Assembly: GCA_030761205.1 (NCBI GenBank)
Contig: JAULJL010000002.1
Location: 41,008,814 to 41,072,813 of the forward strand
Source of the DNA: Fremontodendron californicum
Taxonomy: Eukaryota > Streptophyta > Magnoliopsida > Malvales > Malvaceae
Direction of reading: 5' to 3'
Length of the DNA: 64,000 nt
Under the pieces are notes generated by a model, which was not told the DNA's origin, searched no databases, and was given only the letters and a program-made list of their open reading frames with translations. This document shows positions 9,071 through 20,812 of the stretch, one piece after another. The position numbers and the translations under genes are program-made. Numbering within the stretch: the first letter of the stretch is position 1; the number at the start of each line of letters is the position of its first letter.

Positions 9071-10410
9071 AAGATGAAGCCAAAAAGGCTTTAGCCAGAA
9101 TTTATAAGTTTTGTTCCATTGTAGAATATAAGAATTTGTAAATGTAGATACCAGCTTTTGACAATTGACATGACAGTGACCGAGATTTTGTCAAATGATA
9201 ATGAAATTCTTTGTTTTCGAATCCTATATAATTAACTCTCTTCAATGTTGGTTCTTTAGTTTGCCAATGTTTACTCCCAATGCTGTCAGAGTATCATCAA
9301 TTAATCAAGATATCTCAAATTATCAGAATTCTGAATTCTGATTGATAGTTACCTGAAAGGGCTGAAAGTTCACTTAAAAAAAATTCTGAGAGATCCAGGA
9401 ATCAGGATTAATTCTACATATTGTCAAAACCCTGGAAGAATTTACTGTATATTTTGACCATTATAAACACTATTATAAACACTATTAATTTACTGTATAT
9501 TTTGACAAACTGCAATTCCAGATTGTTAATATAGGAATAAAAGTATATTTTCACTGCAGAAAACTAATTAAACTTGGCAATTTTTAAAGTGATTTAATTT
9601 AATTTCATCCATTTTTTGAACACAGACGTTAATAGATTGTTTAGATTTAGCCAGAAAAGTCTTGTATTCTATAAAATTCAATTAAACAATCTGATTAACT
9701 TTAAATAGGTCTATCCTTAATCATAATACATTACAAAGAACAACAAACCTATATACTATTGGAAATGGACCCAATTTGATAAAATGAGAAATTTGAAGAG
9801 TAGATAAGTGCTCTCCAGCCCAAATTAAGCACCTAGATTATGCTGATTGCTGGCTATTGAGATGTGTTAGCCAATCAATCTTTTTTCTTGCTTTCTTGGA
9901 ACTTGATGACAGGTATGAAGTATGAACAAAGCACTAGGGAGTGAACAAAATTACAACAGATATGACCTGGCGGCTCCGAAAGACACAATTCCACTCTGTC
10001 ACACCCAAAAAGCAGCGGGTCCAAATGTTTTATTTATTGCGCAAAATGCTCCTCACATGGAAATGCCCCTTTTCTCTGTCCAGTGTACGGCTACTGAATT
10101 GACAGCCAATTGCTCAATACTTAGAAATCAGGATTTAAATAACATAACAGTTTCGATTCTCTCCATGCCGATATTTATCGTTGACAACGATAGCATCAAA
10201 TAATTTATAATTACGATAAACGTAATATAATCGAAAATGCGTTCACGATCGTAATTTAAATTTGTGCTAGAAATAACAAGTCCTGAAAGTTGGAGACATC
10301 ACTTGGGCACTTGACTTGGAGAGGAAAATAGTGTGGGTGTCTTTATCCGAAAAATTGGTATGTATAAATGAAATGATCAAATGATGAGTGTGTGAAAAAG
10401 AGGGAGGGTT
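9071..10410. other. intergenic spacer between SAUR 3 and SAUR 4
   Basis: No gene or transposon is recognised. An open frame at 9922-10203 has no family resemblance and no start context resembling its neighbours, so I treat it as chance. Confidence 0.6.
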
Positions 10411-10414
10411 TTTG

Positions 10415-10450
10415 AGCAAAGCCATGTGAGCTTTTTGCGTGGGAGGGTCC
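10415..10450 (+). promoter_or_regulatory. SAUR promoter module, copy 4
   Basis: AGCAAAGCCATGTGA starts the module and AGGGTCC (10444-10450) follows. The spacing from CATGTG (10423) is 21 bp, one more than in the other three copies, and the first base of the second box is A instead of T. A CAGCTGAC box at 10474-10481 matches SAUR 2. Confidence 0.58.
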
Positions 10451-10546
10451 TCTCAGAATCCCCACTTGTATATCAGCTGACGATTCACACCCATAACCAT
10501 GTGGTTTCTCTATTATTTGAAATCATGGGAACCCCTAGGAATTCTC

Positions 10547-10556
10547 TATATAAATA
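10547..10556 (+). promoter_or_regulatory. TATA box of SAUR gene 4
   Basis: TATATAAATA lies 106-115 bp upstream of the ATG at 10662. Confidence 0.75.
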
Positions 10557-10661
10557 CAACAAGATTGCGGCTCTACCTCCAAGCTCCAAGGCTTTTTCTT
10601 CGCTTGTTTAGCACTCTTTGATCACCCAAAGTCGATTTTCTACTCCAATTTAGTATCAACC

Positions 10662-10946
10662 ATGGGTTTTCGTTTGCCATCCATTATTGTTAATGCCAAG
10701 CAAAGTCTTAAAGTTCAGCACCCTCAGTCAGGTGTGCCCAAAGGTCACATTGCAGTCTATGTTGGAGAGGTCGAAAGAAAGAGGTTTGTCGTTCCGGTTT
10801 CTTTCTTGAACCATCCTTCATTCGCAAACTTGCTCAACAAAGCAGAGGAAGAGTTCGGCTTCAATCATCCAATGGGTGGTTTAACAATACCATGCAAAGA
10901 AGACACGTTCATCGATCTTGCTTCTCGATTACATGTCTTGTCATAA
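10662..10946 (+). CDS. SAUR family protein 4
   Basis: This single-exon gene encodes 94 aa starting MGFRLPSIIVNAKQSL, the most typical start of this SAUR subgroup. The domain PKGHIAVYVGEVERKRF, VVPVSFLNHPSF, AEEEFGFNHPMGG, TIPC is intact, and the protein ends DLASRLHVLS. Its role is that of the other three. It is the last of the array; the next gene (MRL1-like) is on the opposite strand and converges on it. Confidence 0.93.
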   Translation: MGFRLPSIIVNAKQSLKVQHPQSGVPKGHIAVYVGEVERKRFVVPVSFLNHPSFANLLNKAEEEFGFNHPMGGLTIPCKEDTFIDLASRLHVLS

Positions 10947-11617
10947 CAGAAAAGAAAAAAAAAAGAACTAAGAAAGTCCTCTACAATTTTGACGAGCTTT
11001 TCATTAGTTTATTGCTTTCCACTCGTAAAATAAATAAAAAACTTGTAGCAAACCCTTTAAGTGACTGAGCTGACGGAGAAGAGATACATTATTTTCAGGA
11101 AAAAAAAAAAGTTCTTGCATTTGTAAACTTCTTATATGTAGAATATTTTGTAAAGTGGTATACGATGCCATACATAACTTGATATAACAACCCTCGTACT
11201 TCTTAATATTAACCTTGTCGACTGATTTAATGTCCGTCCTTGAATCGGAATGGACATAGAAGGCTGACTCAGAATCATCTGCATTAATCACCCAGTCATT
11301 TGTTATGCTTCACAAAATGAAGGATTATTGAAAACCCTCCCTACCCACCGCCCTCTTTACACAAAATGACCATTAGATTAGATCAGATTCTCTGTTTATC
11401 TTCCCATCGACTACTCATCAATCTAGTCAGTGGAAGAAGGGAGGAGCTTCTGACTTTTCTTTGCAATTTCCTTGGATTCTAAAGTAGCAACCAGAGCAAG
11501 GCCAGGGGCATGAAACTAGAAGTCATTGATTATAAATTGTCAAAGAGCATCGGCTTATGTTTGTGGAAACACAATTAATTCCTCCAAGTTGTTTCCATCT
11601 CACCAGTTCCGAAGATT
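10947..11617. other. convergent spacer between SAUR 4 and the MRL1-like gene
   Basis: Holds the two 3' untranslated regions. No independent gene is seen. Confidence 0.6.
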
Positions 11618-14600
11618 CTATTCGTAATGCAAAGACAGATTGCCAGTTCGAATGTTGCGTTGCTGACGGGAGATTCCTTTTCCCAATCGCATTTCGGAAG
11701 CATTCCACTCACCTGGTTTTCCAGTGAAAGGCGAAGCAAGCTTTGGCTGAAACCATTTTTTTAGTGCAAGGCCACTGATTCTGATTTTTCCATAGGACTC
11801 ATTCCCTTGGTATGGTAGTCCAATCCTTCTCAATAGTGCTGCAATTGCCCGGCCAATCCTGTCCAGAAAAATAAATTAATATAAGAAAACATCATTCCCT
11901 TCCAATTCATGAACAAAATGGACTGAAAAGACGGTCTATATCTTCCTTTTCTGTTTGGAAAACTCTTTTGTTCTTTATTTTTAACAAAAATTACTTTCTG
12001 AACCATTAAATTAATAACACGTGATAAACTATTAAAGTAGTGTCTCCCATTAAATACTTGAAGGATGTTGGTATGAGGGGGTGAATGTTTTTGAAAGTAG
12101 AAGCTCCTCTAACCTTCCGGAAAGATTAATTGATTTCTCCCCTTCAGATGTCAAGATTTGTGCCTTCTCCAAGGGCAGTAAGATGGATATACTGGGCAAT
12201 TTTGCACCTACACAAAGATCAGTGTACCAAGAATACCAACAGAAGTTAATAATGCAACTGTGCAAGCAATCCTATCACATACAAATATTATCCAATTAAA
12301 TAAGTTGTTTCTGTCATTTGATTATCAGTATCAGAAGGAAACAATCCATCCTAATCTGAAAACTGACATGTATAAAAAAATACTCAACAGTCTTCTGCTA
12401 AATGCTTCTCACAGTTCCAGCAATCTTATGAACCAGAGATTTACTTAAAAGTCAGTGCAAATCCCAGAGTAGACAATAACAAAATAAAAGGAGATCATAT
12501 TACCAGCAGCAAGCCGATGCTTGAGACCTTTCAATATAGTTAAGATGTAAACCTGACCAAATTGTCCACAGGATTAGTAATATGAGATTTTTAACTAAAG
12601 CTGTAGGTAGTTTGCTCAAATTAACCACACAGGCAGTATAAATTGTTGAGTGATAAAATTTTGACATTTTATTCAGGTTTTCATACATTACAACTAATAA
12701 ACACATCTTTATGATTATATCATTATATACAAAGTAGGAACTTGGAACAATGAAGAAAAATATTGAAAAAAAAAAAATCAAAAAGAAACTGTCTCAAGTT
12801 AATTAAATTCCAGTTCTTATAAACTCTAAAAGTTAATTAAATTATAAAGACCAAGCAGTTCAAACATTCATATTCTCGGTAAACTGCAAGGCATATAATG
12901 CTTCCAATTTCCAATGCACTCTCATAAGGAAGCAATAAGCCTCAATGCAGGCAAAGAAACTTCCTCAATGATATGGAATTTTTTATAACGTTGCACGGCA
13001 GTAGAGAGATTCACATACCTCTGCTGTATTAGTTTGCAACTCTCTTGCATCTACAACAATAGGACTTACTTTGAAGGATACACATGGAACAATCCCAAAA
13101 GCAGCAGCCTCCTACAAAAGGGTAACACGGGCATTGAATAAAACAACCTCTATTTCCAAAACTTGAGCACAAAGAACTGGCTGATTACAGTTGAACATTA
13201 CTTACCTCAAGTAACGAAAAAGCACGAGGATCATATTCACCAAATCCATCTATCAGTGAACTGAGGCTAGAGCATCTTGATGAATCAGCACTAACTTCAA
13301 GGTTCTCAACGAGTCTACTTTTCAAAGAATCATCACGAGGGAGCTGCAAACATCCTAAAATTTTTGAAACAACTTCCATGGTAGGTACTGTACCAGCATT
13401 AATAGCTTCACGGTAGACTGCCAGGGCTACTGACGTCCTAAAAACCAAGGGAAATCAACATTGGTTATCACCAAAACTTTTGGTAGTTTTTTAAGTAAAT
13501 ATAGAAAGTGGGAATCATACATAATCCTTTTACAATCAAAACCTTTTTTTTACATCATGAGCATGAAGTTGGAAAATTAGCCCTACTCTGCCCTTCAGGT
13601 ATCACTTAAAAAGTATAATCTCCCCTTAAATATACGATATAGAGAAGTTACAGAATATCCACCCCCACCAAAGAAAAAAAAAAATCTGCAATGCTGCACT
13701 ATTACTATAATTTGTCTACTAAGATCACTCACAATGGGTTTAATTAAAAAAATTCTTAAACTTTTCAAAGGAATCAAGTACCATTTGTTTTCAATATGCG
13801 GTCGTCCTGAATTAAAAGACAAAACAGGCTCACCAACCATAGCCTTCACAAATCTTCGCACGCACATGCCTACACAGAGATAATATTGAAAGGGTTATAT
13901 AAACTCATTGAAGATCGGGTGTGTGTGTGTGTGTGTGTGTGAGCGCACGTGCTGTGTGTATACATTATAAAATTATCTTTAAATACAAAAGGCGTAATGC
14001 ACAATATCTATAAAATCAGTTTTTTGTTCAAATAATATAACATGGACATGAAGCTAATATCCACAGTATTTGAATGGTAAGAATATTTTAAGTCGTAATA
14101 AAAACCCAAATGCATCACCTAAAACTGCCACATTCTATTAGTTCCAATAAATGAACTTACTAGTTACTACAGCAAATATGGAATTAATTTGAGAGGAGGG
14201 GATGGAGAGGAAAAAGAACATGAAAGATACCTAATTGTATTGGACAGCATAGAATAGCAAGGTAAGAGTCATTCAAAAGGTAATACGATAGCACTATTAA
14301 GCAACAAAGAGTTTAAACTTACCAATTATGCATCTAGACATAACGAGGTTAGGTGCAACTCCATCGTCTCTTGCCTGAGAGAGGAGCATGAGGCCTACTT
14401 CAAGATCATCCTTTCTATTAAAGACAGGGTGATGGAGGAAAACAGGAGTTAATGCACCAAACTTCAGAGGTTGACTGGATAAAAGCATACATATACAGTT
14501 GATGTGTGTCGTTGATACTAACAAAACTCCAGTGTGCATTTACCTTTTACTTGCCACCAAAAGTACGGAGTATGTGATAGTATTTGGACACAATCCCAAC

Positions 14601-17600
14601 TCCTTCATCTCTGATAAAACTTCCATGGCCTTTGGCAGCTGATTTGCTTCACCTGATTTAAGACTGATAGTATCATTCTATACTCCAATATCATTAATAA
14701 ATTATTATGTTCAGAGAAAGCATATCTATGTCATACTTTAAGATTATCAGTGCTCTAAGCCTTTAACCTACACGTTAAAGGGTCAAACGAGATGCAGCCT
14801 TTTAAGAAAAGGCATAATATATAAAATATTTATTAATTTAAAACAACTCTCACTTGCCATATACCTGATTTTGATAGTTGCATTGACCTCTATGACATAA
14901 CAACTTATTTGTTTCAAAGAGAGAAAAGCCCCACAACCAATGTATACACTGATCTTAAACCAAAGTAATCTAGTTATGAAAACTACCAAGGTACAGGAAT
15001 AACGTACATAGTTTATGAAATAAAGGATTACCTCAAAACTAGAGTGCACATATTATATGTTGCACCATAAGCATATAAATTTTCTGTACAGACCAAAAAG
15101 TATGTATATACCCACCTTTCACCATTCCTCACACATTCTACATGTTTAAAACTAAAAGGATAATTAAAATCAGCAGCATGACGGACTTCCTTTCCAGGAT
15201 ATTATGTTGAAAACCTTCAAGCAGGAAACAGCATAGAAGCAAAAAGCTCAAGAGAATCTGAGCAATGGATATGGAAATTGGAATCTTCACAGCTAGATGG
15301 ACACGGAAATTGCCTTCTCTCATCTAGTAATTTTTTCTAATATCATGTTTTTCCACCTTAATGCAAAAAAGTACTTACTATGAGATTTTAAGACAAGATT
15401 TGCAAGTGAGTTTCAAAAATATTTGTCTACCATTAGAGATCTTTGAATGTCAAACATATATAACACGACCATATTAAGCCATCTCCCTTTTCACAAATTT
15501 CCTATAAAAGTGATGAACTTCATCAAGTTATCAAGATGGTGAGTCAGGTCGGTACATATGCCCGTGGATAACATGTTATCACACCTTATAATCAATCAAA
15601 GTTCCAAACATCTTTTTAAGTCTAATATATGAACCTAAAAGGCAAGACAGTTCATGTACTCTTTACAGCTGGAAGCATCTCCTCATTATCATAAAACTAG
15701 TAAAGTAAGGGAATGCCAGGATGAGGAAATACAAGTATATTTTCCAAAGCAGATTGGAATTTCAAAAAGTAATCAGATTATTGTATAATAAAGCATTTTC
15801 ACAGATGATAATAAGCAACAGATGGAGTCTTACACAAGGAAGTAATTAAAGCATTAACTGTAGAAACTGTTAACTTCAGTTTAACAGCCTTTATATTCTC
15901 ATACAGCTCCAGTGCCTTCTGCCAGTTTCTAGCCTGAAATAAATCAGAAAAATTATCATTGTCATGACAGAATCGGTGACATTACAAATTTTGTACGTAA
16001 GTCAAGTTCAATGCCAGACCCCATGCAGCATGTTTGCATGCCTAAGCTGAGAAATACAAAATTCAATGATTCAGCAAGTGTCTATTTCAGGAACGGGAAT
16101 AAACCTTAAACATCATGCCTATAAGTTCCAAAATACATCCATAATAATAATTTACTTTTTAGTACATTACATACAGTAATGTGCTAAATCAACTTTCACA
16201 ACAAGACTGCCTGACTGGACTTACGTTGCTGCAGGCTCCCATCAATGAACTATATGACACAATCCCACTATTTATCCCTTGATTCTTTGCTTCCTGTAGC
16301 AATTCAAAGGCAGAATCCAGCTTTCCAGCATGCCCTGCAACATCTATTAATGCACTGATAAACACCTGCATTAAAGTAAACTTGATTAAGATCGCCAAAA
16401 GAGCCAAGAAAGAGTGTAATCAAAATACAGAAAACAACGAAAATTAATGGCCAAAGAAAAAAAAAATGATGACAATTGATCTGAAATCAAGGACATGGCA
16501 ACTTACATGCAAAATTTGATTGAAGTTTAGTGAACCTCAGACTATTTAAAAGTCTTACTAAATTAGTCGTAGAAGCTGCTAGTTTATCTTGGAACTAGAA
16601 TGTGCCAAATCCAGTCAAGGGCATTGCAGTCATTTTCTTTAGGCCAAGAGGCAGGTGTGATGACCAATTAGCTTCTGTTGGTCAGTTTTGTGGACCAGAA
16701 ACCAGGTTTAAATTCTCAAACTGAAATATTGAATCTGCACTTAAAAGTGGCTTTGAGAGCTAGAGTTCAATGCTTAAATAATATACCAAATTAAAGGAGA
16801 TAGTTCTTTCCCCTGGTGTACGACATATCTGTATTTATGTGTCACAAGCATTATCTGAAGAAAAGCCCCAGACCTAAATGACTACACACAGATTTAACTC
16901 TCAAAACAAGAGACCTTGCAAACTCAAAACTAGGATCAAAAGGAGTATTGTAACAAGAAACACACACCCCCCCCCCCCCCAATCATGCCTTAGAACACTA
17001 TTCCCCATTTTCAAAGGGAGGGGTGGCGGGACCCAAAAGATAAAAAGGGGAAAGGGGAGAGGAGGAGAAAAGAAAAGGAAGGGGAGTAAGAAGATACCTC
17101 ATCAGGAGCCACACCTTTCTTTTTCATGTCACTATAGACACTGCAAGCAAACTCCCAATCACCAGTCTGGCTGCAACAATTAACAGCAATTGTATAAACT
17201 TCTGGAGTGCCCCTGATGTTAAATTTATGTATCATCTTGTATACTTCCCGTGCCCGATCAACCTGTAAGCAGTACATATGCTGAGACAATCGTTACAGAA
17301 ATAAAGGAATACTGAGAAAATATGAGAAGTATCAGTATGCACACCTGACCAGTATTTGAGCATGCCTTTATCAATGCACCAACAGTGATGTGATCCGGAT
17401 CTATAGGCTGTGTTTCAGCCATCATTTCTGCTAAGACATCAAAAGCACGATCCACTGCTCCAGATTGACCACATGCAGTGATAAGTGCATTGAATACAAC
17501 TCGGTCTGGCTTTACATTCTACTGCATACATTGCTTTCATCAGTGTGAAGAAAACCATATACTTATGATAAAATAACTGCTAAATAAACAAGAGTAAAGA

Positions 17601-20600
17601 ATTTATTGTCGAAACAATACCTTAGATCTCATTATTCCATAAGCACCAAATGCCTTGGCCACTTGCCCAGCTCTGGCACAACCATCAATCAGTGCTCCAT
17701 ATGTATTAACATTAGGTTCCACTCCAGAATTAACCATCTCATGAAACACCTATGGAGTCAGATTAACAATCAGATTACTAGTAAGTTATACATTGTTTTT
17801 ATCAAATGTAATTGAAAAACCAATAAGCACCAAAGGTTCATCAGTTAGATTTGGTCATCATGATATGCAATGAAATTTTGGAGAAGCACCATTAACTTGG
17901 ACAAATACATTTAGAAAAGAAAGTTATTTGTACAGAAATTTCAATTTCAAATTTCCAAAACAGAAAAAGGTTAAACAAGGAATTTCTTTTTTTACATATA
18001 AATTAGGTTAACAGGGAAGAACTCTCATGTCAGAGTGAAAAGATTAGGAAAAGCAAAATGAGAATGCAAACTGTTGCAGCAAGGACAGCTAAACAGTAAA
18101 AGTCTTGTTGGTACCAAGAAAAGTTAGAAGAAGTTTCCATACCTCAAACATTGTATCAACCTTTCCACTTTTGGCACATGTAGATATTAATGTAGTGTAA
18201 AGTTTACAATCAGCTTTGAACCCAGCTTCCTGGACAAGTCGTAAAACTTGAAAGGCTCCTAAATTTTGCAAAGACATTAGATATTCAAAGCATATTCACA
18301 ACAAAATTAGCATGTCCTGATTGAGTGTTTATAAGCACCAAACAGTCTGACAATACATAATGCACTCACCCTCTGAATCTTTAGAACATGCACATACAGA
18401 CAACAGCATATTAAATGTACTCAAGGTTGGGTTTGCAATCAGCTTTGTGAAGCGGAAAGCTTCTTTAACAGCCTTTTGCCTACTGCAGATTTTGAAAAAC
18501 TTTGCATGATAAACCTGAAACCAAAGATTTTGATACTCTCATAAAAGAGAATAATATTAACACTAGTCCTTTTTTCTCTGGAAAAACAAAGAAATATATC
18601 TAAATCACCAGCCCTACCTTATTCATATCCAGTAAACCCCTTTGTTCCATATCTTCAAGCAAATCTACACAGTCACTTAACCTAATATGAATCAAAGACA
18701 AGATCAAGAGGTGCAAAGAAATGGTAAAAGAAAAACAAAAGGTTATTAGAAATGCCATCATGAAATTAAAATTTCTTGATGTCTAATAAAAATAGTGCTG
18801 AATTTCGCCTCAGTTTTACTTCATTTTAAAGTCAAGCTTTTGATATGATATTAAATTAGTCTTACCAAAGGGGGCAAATGAAGTTTCCGAACATGAAGAT
18901 AATGGCAAGTTACCTTCCATGTCTTAGTAAACGGTTGTAAGAACTCAAATGCTCTTCAGGATGGTGCTTGTTATTAGCAAGCTCCCCATTTGGGAAGCGA
19001 AACTGGGGCAACTTTGTATCCTTCTCCTGAATCAAGTGTTTTTTTTCCTTGTCTCTCGGAGATTCCCTACCCCTTCCAAAGTCTTTTCTTTTGTGAGAAA
19101 AGCCTCTTTGGAAATATGCCTGAGTTAGTTTTCCTTCAACCATATCTGGATGAAAAGTGTTACTTAAACAATGTTAGTAACCGGAAAAGCCAAAATTCAG
19201 GACAAACTGCTGAAATATGGATTAAAGTAAAGAAGAGAGAGATGTTGATGCTAACTACAACATACATTAAAATGGGATCATAATGACAGATGTCTTTTTA
19301 TGGCATAACCTGCTGTTTGGAGAGAGTTCTTCGCTGATAACTGGGCCCTGTTTAGTTCACTATTCTGCTTCAGCTTCAGTGAATAAAACCTATTGCTATT
19401 TGGAGAGAACACATGAGAAGATGCTGGTTTCAGAGTCAAACCATTCAAGTTTGTTGAAGACTTTGCCACCAACTGGTCAGCCTCATAAAAGGTGTGAAGC
19501 TCTTCTCTGACAGATTCTCTGAATATGTCATAATGTCTAGTAACTTCACCTTCTCCAACAAGGACATCAGCATCTTCTACAAGAACTGAAGAAGCACCAG
19601 ACTTAGGCTCTACAGCTAGTCTAGAGAAATCAGCTTCAAATTCATTTACTCGTTCAACTTCTTCCATATGAAGTTCAGACATTTCTGTTGCAAACATAAG
19701 CGGCTGCACTGCTCCTGATTCAAGCAGCACAGTAGGTGGAAGAGGTAGATCAGTAGTTCCAGTTTCTTCAGAAACATCAGAATCATTAGCATTAAATGCA
19801 AGACAATCAGCACCATATAACTCTGATGCTTTAGCCAACAGAGAATCATCATTCACCACAGTAGTTTCTTGAAACTGAGAAAGCAACTCTGTACTTTCAG
19901 AAGCATCGCTCACTTCCCTCATTTTCTCTGTCAAACCATCCTTTTCTTTTGAAAAAGTCTCCCTTTGAAGATCCCCCATGTCCAAAATCTGACTGTCAGC
20001 AGTCTGGATCGCCACATCTTTTCCTTCTCGTTGTTGAGGTAAAGCAGAACGTGAGGAACCAGATACCTGCGCAGGGGCATCATAGTAGAAAAGCTAGTCG
20101 CTTCAGAAAATAAACTCAACTAAACCCAAAGGTAACCCAATTTTAGAATTTGGCGAATCCTAATAATGAAAGCAAAATCATCATAATTACCAAGAAATAC
20201 GCTGTGCCCTCAAGTTAGATCTACAACAATTATAATATAAACATCAAGGCATCTCAATTTATTATCAAGAACTTGTTCTGAATGTTTAAAACGAATCCAA
20301 CTTTCGCATTCACAACGCAAAATTTTCAAGCCTTATCAGATAGTTCTTTCCATAATTACCAAAATTGGTCCAACACTTAATAAAGAGCCAGATAATGAAA
20401 ACCACGTACCAAAAAAAGAACCCAGTTTAGCAAAACTTAATTTAAACCAAATAGAAACCTCCAATTCAATCAGTTAACTCACCTTTTTTGAAGTCTCACT
20501 CTTTCTAAAAAACTGATTGTAGCAGGCAAGAGATAAAGCAGATAATGCGGTGACACCGATGACAATGAGAACTAAATTGGAGTCGATAGAAGCTCTGACG

Positions 20601-20812
20601 ACAAAGCGAGGAGACTGGAGGCGTAGAAACCCCAAGTTTTTGTGTTTCTTTCTGAGGGAAGAAGCACCGCCGGGAGGCCTGAGAGTGTGAGTGAAACCAA
20701 GGAATTGTCGGCAGATTAGAGGGCGATTAGTGGAAGAGAGGAATGGAGAAGAAGGTAGGAGAGTCGGGGTTTGGAATTTTGAAGAGAAGAAGAAGATTGT
20801 GTTGGAATCCAT
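11618..20812 (-). CDS. MRL1: chloroplast PPR protein, MRL1-like (rbcL mRNA maturation/stability)
   Basis: Nineteen exons are read on the minus strand: 20812-20483, 20066-19310, 19145-18914, 18681-18618, 18514-18370, 18258-18143, 17749-17621, 17518-17345, 17262-17098, 16365-16225, 15933-15834, 14652-14544, 14414-14323, 13869-13782, 13437-13206, 13111-13019, 12552-12504, 12207-12114, 11858-11618. They sum to 3351 nt, exactly 1116 codons plus stop, close to Arabidopsis MRL1 (about 1090 aa). The N-terminus is Ser/Arg-rich and transit-peptide-like, followed near residues 78-98 by a hydrophobic stretch (SNLVLIVIGVTALSALSLA). Exon 2 is acidic and low-complexity. Exons 5-13 carry tandem pentatricopeptide motifs such as LYTTLISTCAKSGKVD, NTYGALIDGCARAGQ and YTIAVNCCSQTGDW. 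By homology the protein binds the 5' region of plastid rbcL transcripts and protects them. The C-terminal domain after the PPRs (PYQGNESYGKIRISGLALKKWFQPKL) is the MRL1-specific signature. Confidence 0.88.
13919..13940. repeat. (GT)n microsatellite in an MRL1 intron
   Basis: About eleven GT repeats lie in intron 13 of the MRL1-like gene, followed by GAGCGCACGTGC. Confidence 0.9.
16967..17096 (-). repeat. C14 run and polypurine/polypyrimidine tract at the start of MRL1 intron 9
   Basis: On the + strand there is a run of 14 C (16967-16980), then GGGAGGGGTGGCGGG near 17017-17031, then a nearly pure purine tract to about 17095. On the coding (minus) strand this puts a long C/T tract immediately after the 5' splice site of exon 9 (exon ends 17098) and a G14 run further on. 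Such tracts can form triplex or G-quadruplex structures (general knowledge). Confidence 0.8.

Noticed and set aside
9922..10203. 93-codon open frame between SAUR 3 and SAUR 4
   Set aside because: No SAUR motifs and no other recognised family; it is surrounded by non-coding AT-rich DNA.
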